A DNA stretch of 64,000 nucleotides from Steromphala cineraria (GCA_916613615.1 OU744726.1:15751515-15815514), one strand, 5' to 3'; shown: positions 26,528 to 41,349, numbered from the stretch's first letter. Notes: generated from the sequence alone by a model not told the origin. Made by a program: numbers and translations.

Positions 26528-28949
26528 CTTTACGTTTTCGTATTGTACAATGCTTGGATTTGATATAATAAATAAGATCAACATACGACTCAGCATCGCA
26601 TTTTCGTGAAATACAATCATTTCTATGGTTTTCTTTCGATGTTCTGTACATGAATGTTACAAACGCGTGACTGTGAAAGTATGTACATATGCAAGAAATC
26701 TAGAGGTCTGAAAGGCGACTCAGAACTTTCACATTTCGCACCATATTGACACCGGCTAAGCATTTGTTATGTAACCCTTTTTGTCTTACGTTGTGTCTAA
26801 TCTTAATATACTGTACTTAAAAGATATTAAGGGTAGACATATTTCTTTCTGTATTTTGTGTATGCATATGAAATAAAATGCAATTCTTCAGCTGGAATCC
26901 TTCTTTAATGGGTTCAGTATATCATGAAAAGATTTATTTTTTTCAGCTGCTACTAATATAAGCGCTAGTCGCGACCACGGTCAATACATCCTGTTTGCAG
27001 GTACTTAGTACCCATTTAAACATCTGGGTTGACTGCGTGCAATGTGAATGAAGTGCCTTACTCTTGGAAATAAAACAGGGCGTCTCCCAGGGCACACATT
27101 TTAATAAATAATAAAAGAAATATAGGTTTGATCCTTAACTTCTTTTGAGTAGTATAAGAAGCGCGTATTTCTTCATCTTCGAGGTCGTGTCAGTGATCGC
27201 CTTTTGTAGCGTAAACAAAGTCTTGTTCAGACGATATGGGCTGGTAGTGACAATTCTTTCAGTATCCAGCCTCGGATAAGTTTCGTGTTTGTGTATATCC
27301 CAGGTTTGGAATTGACAAAATAATAAAATTCACAGCTGTTCAGATATCAAGGTCTATGTTTAGTCCTCCCGATGATTTTGTTTTGTGAAAATGGTAAGAC
27401 ACAGTTATATGATCTATATCATTTGATTACAATAAATAACAATGCTTTGCTATTTTCGCAAAATAAAATCTTTGAAACATGATCTTTTAGCATTAAATAA
27501 TTAATTATTGCCGCGCATGCTAAACATTTTGCCTATTGGTAGTCTCTCTAGATCAAAATGTCAAAATGTAGCGAGTACAAGATATATATTTTCAACTCGA
27601 CTTTATATATTCTATGGCATGTTGATGTCTTTCCAACAACATAATAAGGCATATGAACAATGTGTATCTAAAATTTACCAAAGACTAACACACATTCATG
27701 ATATTAAACAATACTTTAATTCAGAAAAAGAATAAAACCTAAATGCTTAAATGACAACATAAAGTTAACGTACAATCGTTACAGGGCAAGCATTTGTTCT
27801 TCATATTGAAGTGTTACAAAACGGATTTCATAACGAACAAAGAGAAATTTGATACAATTAATATATTGTCCTGGTTACTCCCTGCAAACTATCATTTCGT
27901 TAAAATTGTTTATCAGATCTATACATTTAGCAAGATGTACAAATATATCTATCGAAGTATGATAAAAAAAAAATTAGATGATTTTTATTTGATTTGGTAA
28001 TGTCACCATCAAAAACATTGATTTCAATTCTTTTTCACAGATCTTAGTTTTACAAACTAAATGAACTATTTTTACAAATTTACCATATAATGATTCAAAT
28101 ATATACTTAGATGGGAATACAAGTTGTAATGGTTTGCCTATAAACACTATTGTGCATGAACATAACACATGTCAGCTAGAGTTGATAGATTGTTATACAG
28201 TTTATGTATAGTCGGATATAAACTGTTTTAACGTTAGTGTTTAGTGTCTCACATGAGAATTTGTAAGTTGAAATAATGAAATTTCCAAATGTCACAACCA
28301 TCACAGAAGCCATACTAATACTACTAAACTGAGAGTGCTCCAATAACCGTGAGAAAAGTATTCAAAAGTGGAGTTGATATCCTTGGGAGGAATGTCTATT
28401 CGAAACTACAAAGTCGGAATAAAAGATTAAAGCAAGCAAAAATTCCGATTTAGCATACGAAAAAAGAATAAATGTTAAAATCTCTGATGTAGGAACAAAT
28501 ACATGAGAAACTAGAATCTGGTTCACCCTTACACATGATCTTACATCTTACATGAAACTCTGAAGAAATACTGCTTATATAATATGATAAACTATGACGG
28601 AATTGTCAATTACGATGAATTATCTAGCATATCTTTCAACTATTCAAGGCGATCAAGGGAACTTAACTGATTATATTGCAATGGCTCTTGTGAACAGAAT
28701 CAAGCCTTCAATCCGAAACACATTCGACCCTTATTGTTCTGTTACGTGTATCTCAAGACCGATAAAAATCAACGGTCTTCCAGGAGATAAGTTTTAAAGC
28801 ATTGACGTTACCGGGCTGCACTCGGTCCTTGTGGAGGGGAAACTCCTTAATGAAACAAGTTCGAATCTCGGTTGCGTCAATATTTTGAAACTTTATCCCC
28901 CGAAACACAGTCGATTTTAACGAGACCGTTAACACCCAAGATATTGGGT
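26528..28949. other. Intergenic region between USP-A and USP-B
   Basis: No supported gene. About 26985-27065 (gtacccatttaaacatctgg and following bases) resembles an interspersed repeat of invertebrates, from memory only. The part next to 28950 should be USP-B 3'UTR. Frames on both strands around 28594-28935 have no domain and probably lie in that UTR. Confidence 0.5.
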
Positions 28950-31900
28950 TTACTTGTCTTTATATACAAGAACTGGGCAGTGAGAGTGATGAAGCACCGA
29001 CTCGCTAACGCTCCCCAGGATGGTACGTTTAACCATCCCCATGCCGCGGGTGCCGATCACGATGACGTCAGCCTTGATCTTCTCTGCGTGCTTGCAGACC
29101 TCGTGCCAAGCGTCCTGGCCTCGCTCGATCTCGAAGGTTCCCTCAACCTGCAACGAACACCCAGACCAAACCTCTTTCAGAAATGTTACAAAAGAAATGA
29201 AAAGCGAGGATTGGGAAAGGCAGGAATCATGGAATTGCCACATTGATGTCATTCTCAATACCTAGAAGGGTTATTTCAGGTTCTACCGTTGACAGTATTT
29301 ACGCATCTTTCTACCCATAGATCAGATAGGACCTGTCTTACTTAAAGGGACCATTCGAGCGGGGTATTTTTTGTGGAAACGAAATTCAGAAGGACTTTCC
29401 TGTTTACAGTTATAAATGATTTTTACATGATAATTTCACACTTAATTTCAATTATGTTTGTAAGGTTAGCATTGCAGTTGTTAAAGATTAAACAATTTGC
29501 CAAAGAATAAAGTATATCGCTCGAAAATTAAAAACATCGTGAAATGAAGCCAATTTTCGAAGCTACGATCGTGGAATGCATTATTACGACAAAATGTTGT
29601 TGTAACTGGTAACTTTTATTATGAATTATTTGTGAATATACTCCTCTTATATCAGTCAAGTAATTATTTCTTTATTTATAATGAATAAGCATAATACAGC
29701 ACATTTGTTTTCTCGGAATGCTAACGTTTCAAAATGGCGGACGAAACGCGGTCGAGTGGTGCCTTTAAATGAGTAAATTTGGAAACTGACTTTTAAGCTT
29801 TGTGAGGAAGACCGTATTTACGAAACATAGATTCTTTGATTTGTGGTAGGGTAGTCGATAACGGTCTTAAAGTACCTGGGAAACTATGTAGATTGTGCCC
29901 TTTGGGAATTAGATATCATCACTTTCGTGATGCGGTCTAAAATAACATATGATTTCAAATTTTAATCTCTGTACATGGCTAGTTAAATTGTATAATAAAC
30001 GTTTTGCAAAAATATATTTTATAAAAATGTGCCTATTATTCCACACATACCGCAGCAAGTAATAATACAAACGTACATGTAAGTGATGTCTTAACAAGAT
30101 GCCTATTTAGAACTTCGGCAAAACGTCGAGGCACATAGACTTTGACGCATTCGACAATTGAGAATTGAGAAGCATTACTTGTTCAGTGTTGGTATAAATC
30201 ACAAACCCATCTTTTAGTTTTGAATATGTATGGCAATCAAATAATGAATGTTCCTCTCACGAAATGACTCACATTATAATCTTTGCAAATACCGTCCACT
30301 TTAGCCTGCAGTTTCTCCGTGGCAACCTTGGTTTCTTCAACCAGCTCCATCAGTCTTGCCGGACCTGCAAACATAAACCGTTTTGTTCAACAAAAGACTC
30401 CGGTATTCATCACAAGCTCACTGAAGTCTTGCAGCAAAATTTGGTTTACGATACACTCTCAGTGGTTTTGAAAGGCAGGGACCACGAGCCACTGTGTACA
30501 TTGGATGGAATAGTTGCCCATCATGTGTTTCTATTGCAAGGAGCTTTGGCTCCTTTGAAAATGCAAAAGTGACTCTTGAGCCTAGAATTGGACTATTGTC
30601 AAAGATGTCGTTACTAATCTCTGCCCTTATGAGTGATTATTGCAACTCAAGAACTTTTTAAGGGGTCTAAAAAGTTCAGTTGCAGGGGGTTGAGATGTTG
30701 GTACTATATGGATAAAATTCAGTACGGTTTAAATAAGCAATGGGATGGGGCTAACGAACCTATGTCTTGCTGAGAAGTCGAAGTTGATCCAGATCACGAG
30801 AAGGTAGGATGATTCTATTACGATCAACATGTTCTTGGATTGATTGACTTTTGTCGATATCACTCTTTGTATATTGCCTTATATGACGCAAACCAGTTTT
30901 TAAAAACAGATATGTAAGTCATTATTTGATTTTTTTTCACATAATACCTAACTGCCAAGTGTAACTTAAATACAAAGTTTAAGTTTGAAATCCACTAGAA
31001 TTTGATATTAAGGATAATTCAATGCATGTTCTGGACGTGACGACATGCCGAGAGAGAAGCACTAGAGATGGAATACTAATGTTATTCAGCAGTTAACCTT
31101 GATGATATCAACTTTAAAAGAAGATATGTTATTTATATCCATCACTTACTCATCATATGGTTGATATCTCCCCAGTACTCTGGCACATGACACACGTGGA
31201 TCTTGTGGTTGGGTCGCCAGAACGTTCTCATGTACCCTGGAAGCGAAGGAGAACATCGTTAGCAATGTCACTTGTACATTTTTATATTTGGGATCAGATT
31301 ATACATGTGCAATTTTTAAGTTTCTGCTTTTTGTCAGTTGCAATTCCCTTTTGGGAATTGAACAGGAAAGGAGAGAGACGCCAGTATCATACAAACAACT
31401 AACTAATCAAAGTATTCACAATATGACGTATAACCACATTCAAAAATCAGTGTTTGAATAATAATTTTACATAGCTGCAAACGAAAATATAATTATCAGT
31501 AATAATATTTGCTCGAATAAATGCATTATACATTTCAATTTTTTCAAGCGTCCATACATTTTGTTCAATAAATGAATCATTTTTATCAAACACATATTTG
31601 AATGTAACATACTTTTGTTACAGAACCCTTTTTTCGAACTCGTTTATAAAAAAATAAGGAACATGCAAAACCAAACTACCATGCCAAATTCGATTCTCCC
31701 GATATCAGATTGTTTCTCAGAATAGTTCTAGGTCTAAGACACGATTTCCATATCGAGAGTTTTCGAGAAGTTTGCAGGTCAATAATGTCACTTGAGCCTT
31801 CACCAAAGTCTCTCAGATCCATCGATCAATGAAGAATGTGCCAGCTGTTCTCTAGTCACCATGCGTCTTGGAGATTCCAGGACGCTTACTCTTAGACACT

Positions 31901-34900
31901 GGCACCAACGTCTTATTGGAATTCAATCCATTACCAAAAAATTACTTCTAGGTTATCAAACGTCCATTTCTCTCCAACTTCCTTGACAGTTAGATTGTAT
32001 AAATTAACCTTCCAAATCGTTTTTCAAAGCGGAATCAGTTTACGCTCAGCACTTTGAACTTTGAGGAATATTCCATAACCTTGAAAATATATTTTTTGGT
32101 GCACATTTCGAATCTTTCAGTATTGTGGCAAGTCCTATCATACTTTATATGTCAAACGTCCAACGTACCACTTACAGGCGAAATAATCAGACTTCTTTGA
32201 GATGACAGAACCGTCAGTGTAACCTTGATGCATTTATTCATGTAATAAAGATGCGGTGAACTGGCAACCAGACCGGGCCAGATATCAGATTCATCAATAA
32301 AACCAAGTTATCGTCGATGCGAAAAGGAACATATAATTTTCTGCTCAGCATGGACAAATAAAATCTCGATCAATCATATAACTAACAATATGCAAGATAT
32401 GATCAGGGATGGATAAAATCAGAAAGAATCACGAAAAGTACGTGTTCATATGGAGAGCGTATGGTTTCAGATCTATTATGGTCCATAGCTGGAATGCAAG
32501 GGGAATGAATAGGATGACTCAAGAAGATCAATCATGCTTAGATAATACGTTGGAATTTTTAGCCGGACACTCAGTAATTTGAAAAAAAAAACAATGTCAG
32601 GAAGGAGAAAAGGGGAAAATTGGCGTTAAAGTTATGACACCATCGACCACACCTCATTTGGTCACTTAGCTAACTCGTAGGACAAGCTTCAGTTTGCACG
32701 CAAGACTGGACAAGCACTCGAGTGGACCCTGTTAGGCAGGTTATCAATACGAGATTCCCTACTAGAGTTTATTGCATCTACGAATGCGTGACTGAAAAAG
32801 TCTGAAATTGAAGTTTTGTACAGCGCATACTCGTAATTTATGTGAAAAAAACATATGAATTATGATTTTTTTCGTTCTATACACAAAGAACTTAGTTAAG
32901 CACCCCCCTATGTTTTCAGAAAGAACCTTCTGCTAATAAACCATACAAAGTTCCAGAAAAACAATTAGGGTTTTTCGATAAAATGATCATTTAGCAATGT
33001 AGAAATGAAAACTTCACTCAATTTACGATTCACTGTCTCTTGATAACTTATTTCCCCCGACTTGGTATTTTTGAAAATCCAACTTAACTTATAACTGAAA
33101 ATGAAAGTAAATATTTTTTGCTGCAATATGGTAATGATAATTCTCTTGACTGAATTGATGATTTTAAGTAAGGACCTCTTAGAAAATGTTCGTCGTTAGA
33201 GCAGTATGAGCCTTCAAAATCACAAAATTATCAAATATCAAATTTCAAAAAAGCTTCCCTAAGAAAATACTGGCGACTCTTTAAGATAATGGCTAATCTA
33301 AAGGGAGAAGAAGTGTTTGACCCACAAGTCCAACTCAAAGAATCTCAAATTTACTCACAGATTTGAAAGATTTCGAAATTTTCTCTATTATGGTTGAAAA
33401 AAGTACTGAAAATTCAATGTCCTGCTAGGCTTTTATCGTGCATGATAAAAAAGGTTTCTCTAATTGAATGTCAACTAGGGATCAAAAATGTTATTTTTGA
33501 TTGAAAAAATCCAAGGTTTCATGGGTGGTTTCTCACCAAAGACAATAGTTATATTTTGCCAAATTTCAGTGGTCTCACATTTTTTCTCATATTTTCAATT
33601 ATTTTGTATTATAAGGATTTTTACGTCAATTAAATAGTAAATAAAACGGCAATTGTTATATCTAGAGTTGTCAATACATCAAACATATCACAATATTAAA
33701 AAAACTCCCAATTTCATTTTACAAAATGGGCGGTGCTTAATTAAGTTCTTTGTGTATATATTGCAAAAAGTCAAATATATACAAATGTCCTTTGAGGGTC
33801 ACATATGCATTCTCTCACCACAGAGACACCTCAGTCGAAACGGCGTAGCTGATTGCACAACTAACTTCGATTGCCTCCAATCAGATTTCTACCTTTCTAC
33901 CCCATGCATTAGCCGTAATAGAACAGAGGCTAACTCGGGTATGACTGAGCTGCCTCTGTGGGGAGAGAATGTCACATATGATGAAAGCTACAAAGAATAT
34001 ATTTTCTCGTAAACATAAAAATATTTTCAAACGTACAACTTTTTCATCCCTGGATACCAATATAATATATAAAGACATCGTAGAAAGTGTCGTAGATATT
34101 TAATGCTGTCATACGACCGAAAACCTTTCTCACACAGGTTCTCATACTCCAGTGACTAAGAACCTTTTATCCACGAGTACAATAGTCCATACGGAGGTTG
34201 ACCTCGCAAAGGTCAGTCCCAGTTGGGTGGCTTTGAATGACCCTGGTATGATTACGGTTTGTTTACGCTCTCTACCCTGAAGGGTATTAACAAGAGGCAT
34301 AAACAATAGTTTCGAGTAACAACTTCTTTATTATGAAAATCAGTGAGTTTAGGAGTACATGTATAAGCTTATCCCTTCATCAGGTTGGATGATTGGAATA
34401 ACAAAATGGGACGGATTAAATCCTTAAAAGTAAATACCTGCTATTAAGAAATGTAAGCGAAGGGGCGGAAACATAATAAGTGAAATCAGATTAATAAAAA
34501 TTGTAGAGGCGTTACTTTGTAATAAAAATAAATAAAAATATATGAGTAGTAGTCAAAACGGTACGGGGGTTATGATTGAAAAGGTGAATACATAGTGATT
34601 CCATCATTTTTGGAATTGGGTGTCCTATGAACTCAAGGATTATCATAACAAATTGGAATTAAATGAAGCGATTGGCTATGTAGCTCATCTGTCTTTAAAT
34701 CCTTAGTTGTAGATTAAAGTCAAAGAAGAACTCTGCATGCAATCCGTTTGGGATTGGAACAATTTAGTATTAATATAGCCTCCATCGATCAAAGATGAAA
34801 GTTTGAGCTTCCTAACGCATTGGTTGGTGACAATAAATTTAAAGAAGATTCAGGGGTGAACACCCAGCCCGCAGCAATTGTACAAATTTGACTCCCTACG

Positions 34901-37900
34901 CCGAGGATCCTCCTCAAAAAAGGTTTTAATGAGAGAGAAAATAAAGAAATGCTAAACACGATACTTGTCTCGCACCTCTATTCATACATGAAGTATCTAC
35001 CACTTTAAAGAACAGTTACATTATCAGAATGAGGAGTTTGCACTCACTAATGAGCAATGTTATTTATAATCAAATTATTTGTTATTAAAACGCATTTGAT
35101 ATATCCAAATCGTGAGAAAAAACATGTTCAATACTTTTAGAATATTCAGAGAATTCCAGTGTGATTATGCATGATGAACGCTGTCCTTGGTGTCACAAAG
35201 AAAGGTAGGTCACGTCATGACTCAGTTATCTTGACAGAATGGTAAAGATGAAATAAATGACACGTATCTTTAATATCTTGACAGCTTTATTGATGTAACT
35301 ATCAATCAAGACGTTCCACAAACGGTGTTTGTTACAACCCATGACAAGAATATTGCATTTCCTAGATAAGACATGTTGCCTTCTTTCGATGACTAGTGAC
35401 GTCTAAAACGAACTGAGACCCTCCTCAAAAACTCAAATTGAAACTTCTTGAAATCTTCACTTCTGCTCTAAATAACTTTGACAGTACTGTTATTGTATAT
35501 GACCTCACTAATAAAGAACATCAAAACGAAAACCATTGACAATCATGTTATTATGAGGACGATCTTAAAGAAGATTGCCACTCTACTGTTATTATAGAGA
35601 AAACATGTTATTAAGGAAGAATACTACTACCAATAATGTGCATCAAAAGGAGCCTTCAAGAATATAGGTAAAAGCAAAAGATGCACTTCTATTTCTCGTG
35701 TATCAGGTTACTAATCGACAAGCATTCTATGGTCTACCCATTTGTTGTTTAATATCAAATATAACTATCGTTAAAAATTCGAAAGTAGACTTACACAAGG
35801 TGACAGATACGACTTTGAAAATATGTTTACTTCAGACACCGAAAATGCAGGTTTACATACATGCAAAATACTACTGATACAGATTATGAATAGAAAACGT
35901 GACAAGACTGCTAATAAATTTTAAGCCACACGAACCCCAACCCTGAACTCTCACCTTGAATCCCCATTCTGAGCCCCAACCCTCTACTCCTAAAGCAAGA
36001 ACATATTTGTAATGGTTTGTAATCGAGTAGATTCGAATCAACATAGCAACAGTATTTTCCTGTGAAAGGTACTCTATTTTCTTCTTCATAAATACATGAA
36101 TCTCAGTAACCTAATCTGCCTTAACTTTGTTTGTCAATTTCACTCACAACCAACGAGAGGGTGAACATTAAGATATTAAGGTCACCGAAAACACATCAAC
36201 ATATATCAAGTGTTATAGTTCAGGTACATATCGCATACAAAAAGGTTTCAGTGATGTTTTGACCTAGCCCACCAAACTCTCGTACATGGTTTATATGTCA
36301 ATCAACCTGTGCAATGACCTTTCTTCCATGGAAGATCTTACCCTGCGTGTCGTTCAAACAATGGTTCACAGGTCAGCGAATTTAAAGAGACACTTCGCGA
36401 TGTTCGTGTTGTCTTACCTAGTTCATACGTGTCAAAACACTATACATACATGTAATGAACCTTACAAAACTTAACACTCTCATCCAAAAATGACAAATAC
36501 TTCACAATCTTTATATTTGTTTAATGAAAATCGAATGACACTCTTACGTGTGTGTTCCTAAGCCAAAATAAACATATCCATAAATATTAATTCATAACCT
36601 AAAACGCCAACTCAAATTTTATCTTCCCTATGCATTAGCGTCATTGTCCGGTTTTCGATCAGAATCTCGACTTAATGATTAAACGCTGTCCTTATACTGA
36701 AGCTATTCACAATGAAAGTATACGTTTAAACAAGTCAGTTCCTCATGTAAAATTTACTTCCTTTGTAGATTGCCACATGTGAACCAAACAAGACGAAGTT
36801 CACCTTGAAGAAATTATGCATTCATATGACTGTAACTTTATTACAATAACTATCGATCTACATTGTCATGCATGTAATCCGACTGTACTCTGAAGCATGG
36901 ATCAAGGACAAGGGTTATGAACTTTCGCCCTTTCCGAGCGTTGAAAACAAAGACTGATTTTGAAAATACGTTGATTGCATGAGGGCATATGATCGTGTTC
37001 AGAACTTACTCATTTATAAATGCAAAGTGAAGTATGAGTATTTTTACATATTTCACCATATTTCAAAAACATCATTATAATGTTTCGAAAAGGTATTGAT
37101 AAAAGCTCTCTAGAAATACGTTCAACTTTTAAGCCTATATAAAAATCAACATATAACCCTTTTGTCTGATATTCATGTTTTCATGTGCAAGTGTTCAAAG
37201 CTCGTTCTCTGTACATTAGTATGCAGTGTATCTCACAGAATAATGCGATAAGAAAATATAAGTTTTTAATTGGAGCATTGATTATTTCATGAATTCATTT
37301 AAACATTTAAGATTACATCGTATTGCACATTCGAATTTTTAATTTGAATCTTGATCAGCATTATTTGAACTGTCTGCATTCTCGCAAACCGTATCCACAC
37401 ATGAATGTCGTTACCAATCAAACATCCTTTTTTATGACCTCGTTAGTAAAGAAGTTTAATGGATAATTAGTTATCGATATGTTTGCAACATAGACTGAAA
37501 TGATATTCCATTTTCAGTTTCCCACTGTAGGATCGATATTCTCATAAGAAGCGTGTGGCAGTAGATAATTATACATACATATAATATTTAGATTTAAATC
37601 TAGCCATCCGGCTCATCAATACAGGGAAACTTGTAGATTCATAAAACACATTACGTTATTGATTAAGAATGACAAAGCCATCAAACTCTTGACGTCTACA
37701 ATCAATCATTCATGGATTGAAGAATGCAATTTTAATAAATTTATCATATATGTCAATGCTAGGAAAATTTTCATAACAAATATTATTTAATACATACTAC
37801 TCATTTTTTTACAGAATATATGCACAATCCTAAATATTCTAAAACTTTATGAAATGAAATCAAATCAAATTCTTAAACTAGATTGAAGTTTCATGATAAG

Positions 37901-40900
37901 ATTTATTGAATATGAACTTGATACATGGTTCACTGTGTAATTGACTCAGTTATTTTGCTTCTTATAGATCAGGCAAGTCTCTTGACTATACATTGCATTT
38001 GTTTTTGCATTCTTAGGCATATGCATCGAACGTCGTAGGTTGGCCTATGACCGACATTGAAAGCATTTTCATCACCTTTATCAAACAGTCTCAACATTTC
38101 AAATATTCTTAAACGAAAATAAAAGCAATGTGCTCCTCTCGCCTACAACGTGCAATGATGGCTAATGCGGATTCGCCTCGTATCGCCTTTGGATAAGTGA
38201 GCCAATCAAATCTCTTAAAACGGACAAATTTTGCAGTGCCCCAATTGGAGGCCCGTCAAGCAACGTTAAAACTGTTTCAACAAGAGACATCTTCGAATTC
38301 TGTGTTAATCGGCGGATTGTACGAACTAAGCGAAAATTAAATACGTTGATGTTGTAAAGAGTATGCAAGTGGATAAAATTGGTGTAGAGTACATAAGAGT
38401 ATTAATTCTAAGCTTATGTTGTTGTCCACGAAATAAACATCATCGTCACCTGCCAGTTAACATTTATTTTTTTCCTTTTACGTTGATATTTAGCTTCCTT
38501 CAGTCATGACATATTGTAACGTTTATGTATATGTTGTTCTCGCGTTAAACTTATTTTAATTCAGAAATCTAATCGTTACGATAATTTATTCAAATAGAAT
38601 TACTTATTTTATTAACATTGAAGATCAAAACAAGCTTAAGACTTGTTTGATAACAGAAGGTAATCAAGCAGTCAAATCTATTCTCCTCAGGTAGGATAGG
38701 ACGTGAAATGAATTGTATTCTTCCTTTGTTGGGACGTGATGTGTTTTTACATCATCGAAGTGCTTTATTCCACGTTTTACTCTATTAACGGATTCTGAGA
38801 AGTTATCACTCCTTTTAAGCTCTAAAGATATTATAAAAATATGTGCCAAAAACTGCTTTAAAATACTTTTAAGACGCCAACAAATTTTATACAAGTGATA
38901 TTAATGCACACGTTTTAACCTTTTGTTTTAATGCTACTATTTATTTAATGTATGTACCAATATTATTTAACTCAAATATTCGTTTTAATTTCATTTACGT
39001 GCCCTTTTTTATGTAATGTATATATATAAATCGTCTCTCATAACTCCCTTTGGAGTGGCATATGTCCATTTATGATTTTATTATTATTTTTCATATATAT
39101 ATATATATATTAATGTACATATGGTGAGACGTTAATTATAATAAACAATCTGTCTGTCTGTCTGTAATTGAAGCCTCCGTTGAAATAAGGTTATATTTTT
39201 GCTGATCATATAATTCGCGTAACTAATTTCCACAAAATTGTGATCTTACGAGGGAGACTGTATGTAAAATCGTTTACCTTGAATGGTGCTGCATTTAATG
39301 GAATCAGTTCTTCTTAATTAACCTTCTTAAACTAATAACAGTAATTTGCATGCAGCATTTAATGTTAGCCTTTAGAGCAACATCTGTTCAGTTAATGAAC
39401 CAATGTACTGTTCACATCGCATGAACATTTAGGCGGAAAGACTGAAGATAAAATAGCTATAGTTCCATTGGTTATATTATTGGAATATATAAATATGCTA
39501 AATCGGTTCAATGGAAAACTGGATGAATGTCTATGAATGTGTAAAAAAATACAATCATCACATGTACATCCAAGTGATCCACAAAATAAAACCGTTGCAT
39601 AAATTCTTACAAATCATATTAAAATATCCCTTTGATTCCAACATCCTCCAATAGCTTCAAGGTTATGCAGAGTAATTCGACGACTTTCTTTTACCATGTT
39701 CACACACCTTAGGCTTACATACGGCTTTCGAATACTTCAAATATGTAAACGCGTGACCCCTGACACATCACCTGTCTAGCAGTACTACATAAGATATTTC
39801 AGCTCCTATACACACAAGCTTGAGTATATTGTTGACACGGGGTCAACATCCCTTGTTACACGAAATACCAGCCTAACCATGATTTATTATTTTCTATAGA
39901 CTGGACGCTTGTCTTTGGTATCTGTTTTAGTTGTAGACATTAAATACCGAAATTGTTTCCAATATTACAACGACCATATAAATGGATGTTTTTTAGTCAA
40001 CGGTGTATTGTAAGCTGATATATACTATATACACTATGAGATTAAACAACAGATAACAATAGCAAAGGAACACTCCAATTTTAAGATTTTAGGCATCATA
40101 TTGATCATTTATGATCTATAGTATATCTAAATATTTTAAATAGCCTAGGTCCTTGAATTACTTTGTTGAGTATATTATTTCGTCAAGCCAGTCAATATAA
40201 TGTTAACGATGGTAGTACGCTACAGGTTTCATTCCATTGCGTAGGAACTGTGAACTTTTGGGCTTTCTGCATATCTCTCAATCGGTTAAATATATAAATT
40301 GCGACAATGCAACGGATGATAGTCGGCCACTGCTGATAGATATGCGACTTTATTTGAAGCTCTTCTCATAATTATTGATTTACATATTAGGTCAGCCTAC
40401 TGAGTGAAGCTCAATAAAATCCTCCAATATGTGTCTGTGTATGAGATCAAGGAACCCTATCGACGCAGCCAATTTACCTTAAAACGCGCTCATCAGTAGG
40501 CTTATTTGATTGATACATAGATCGATAGATGTTTTTTCTTGAAACTATACCAAAATCTTAGTAGAAATTAATGTATGTGTATATAGGGCCTAATCATTAT
40601 TTTGAATAATGAAAGGCATTGAGACGAAAATTTATGTTAAAAAAACAAATGAATCGATATCAATGTAAATCCCTAACATAAACGTCTATTCGATACACTA
40701 CGAGTACGATGCAAGGGTGCCATATATCATGTTATCGACGCAATGCCACTCGCAAAATATTAAGTTGGTACGTCAATAGCCCTAGACTGTCTCAACCCCT
40801 TTGTTATTATTATTATATATCATCATATCAGTCACTTCCGTCTGTACGAAAATAGTTTCTTGCTAGCAAAGAAATGTACATCAGTCCTTGAAATGATAAT

Positions 40901-41349
40901 CCTTGGACACTTTGATAATTAAATATCAGTCTCATTTGAAACAATATTTTATTCATAAGAGACGTAACGACAGTCTAGAGTGTGCTGAATGCAACTTTGT
41001 CACACATCGAGGCCGGTATGGTGTTTGATAATGCAGATGAATATTCGACTAGTTGAATCGCTCATATCGAATGCATAAACATCTAGCATGTTTGAATAAT
41101 CAATTTCAACAACATTCGGTCATACATTGCTGAAAATATTCCGAGCGAGGCATAGAGATGTAATAAATAACGGGGTAAATGGAAAATTACGGAGCAACTA
41201 AACTCTACCACGTGTTGACGTGACCTGATAGCATAGATCTAGCCTTACTCACATTTGAACGCATTCTCGCTGATCTGGCTGCAATCCATGGCAATGAGTA
41301 CATTCGACTCACAGCCAGTGGAAGATTGTTCTAACTGCTGAGCTGCCAT
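28950..41349 (-). CDS. Universal stress protein (USP-B), 4 coding exons, 157 aa
   Basis: Spliced minus-strand gene. Coding exons: 41349-41253 (97 nt), 31236-31150 (87), 30364-30273 (92) and 29147-28950 (198, TAA stop). Phases are 1, 1 and 0, as in USP-A; intron 1 is 10.0 kb. The UspA domain opens with NVLIAMDCS (Asp22). The last exon carries GTRGMGMVKRTILGS, that is Gly124, Gly127, Gly137 and Ser138 of the nucleotide-binding signature, then HHSHCPVLVYKDK. It is closest to USP-A: exon 2 of both contains FWRPNHKIH and VPEYWG. Exon sizes 2 to 4 are identical in A and B, so they are recent tandem duplicates. No targeting signal is seen; the protein is probably cytosolic. The start follows USP-A and USP-C, with ATG inside exon 1 and a short Gln/Ser-rich leader before beta-1. 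Confidence 0.93.
29342..29769. mobile_element. MITE with TTAAAGGGAC-type termini, copy 1
   Basis: The left end ttaaagggaccattcgagcg and the right end cggtcgagtggtgcctttaa are imperfect inverted repeats of about 20 bp. The inner left piece gggtattttttgtgg also occurs, inverted, in the right arm of the copy at 42379-42592. No ORF. It lies in intron 3 of USP-B. Ends are approximate. Confidence 0.6.
32882..33754. mobile_element. Mariner-like non-autonomous element, 873 bp
   Basis: The left end cacaaagaacttagttaagc (continuing acccccc) and the right end (gggcggtgcttaattaagtt continuing ctttgtg) form imperfect inverted repeats of about 27 bp. TA lies directly outside both ends (32880-32881 and 33755-33756), which fits a TA target duplication. 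The interior is AT-rich with no long ORF. It is in intron 1 of USP-B. Confidence 0.75.
33808..33971. mobile_element. MITE with CATTCTCTC termini, copy 2, 9-bp TSD
   Basis: A 164-bp element with inverted ends cattctctcaccacagag and ctctgtggggagagaatg. The 9-bp direct repeat tcacatatg flanks it (33799-33807 and 33972-33980), typical of Mutator-like elements. Internal sequence is shared with the copy at 24390-24730. It lies 53 bp from the mariner-like element, in intron 1 of USP-B. Confidence 0.88.
33981..41252. other. Intron 1 of USP-B, remaining portion
   Basis: No exon-like sequence found. A stretch at 34310-34390 (caacttctttatta, then cccttcatcaggtt) resembles the retroelement-end motif at 16300 and may be another fragment. 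A low-complexity region with (ta)n and (ctgt)n lies at 39010-39172. The rest is AT-rich and unrecognised. Confidence 0.5.
39080..39172. repeat. Microsatellites (TA)n and (CTGT)n
   Basis: A run of about ten ta units lies at 39097-39111 and nearby, and aataaacaatctgtctgtct with further ctgt units at about 39142-39170. An AATAAA-type signal followed by a short simple repeat is seen at the 3' ends of some non-LTR retrotransposons, so this may be a retrotransposon tail. No coding part was identified. Confidence 0.6.

Noticed and set aside
28805..28895. tRNA-like stretch with gttcgaatct
   Set aside because: The T-stem and anticodon arm do not pair properly; it lies in the USP-B 3' flank and is not a credible tRNA gene.
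40392..40497. agcctactga / tcagtaggct inverted pair with ctgatga on minus, considered as a hammerhead ribozyme
   Set aside because: The 85-nt loop lacks the conserved gaaa core in the right place; not a hammerhead.
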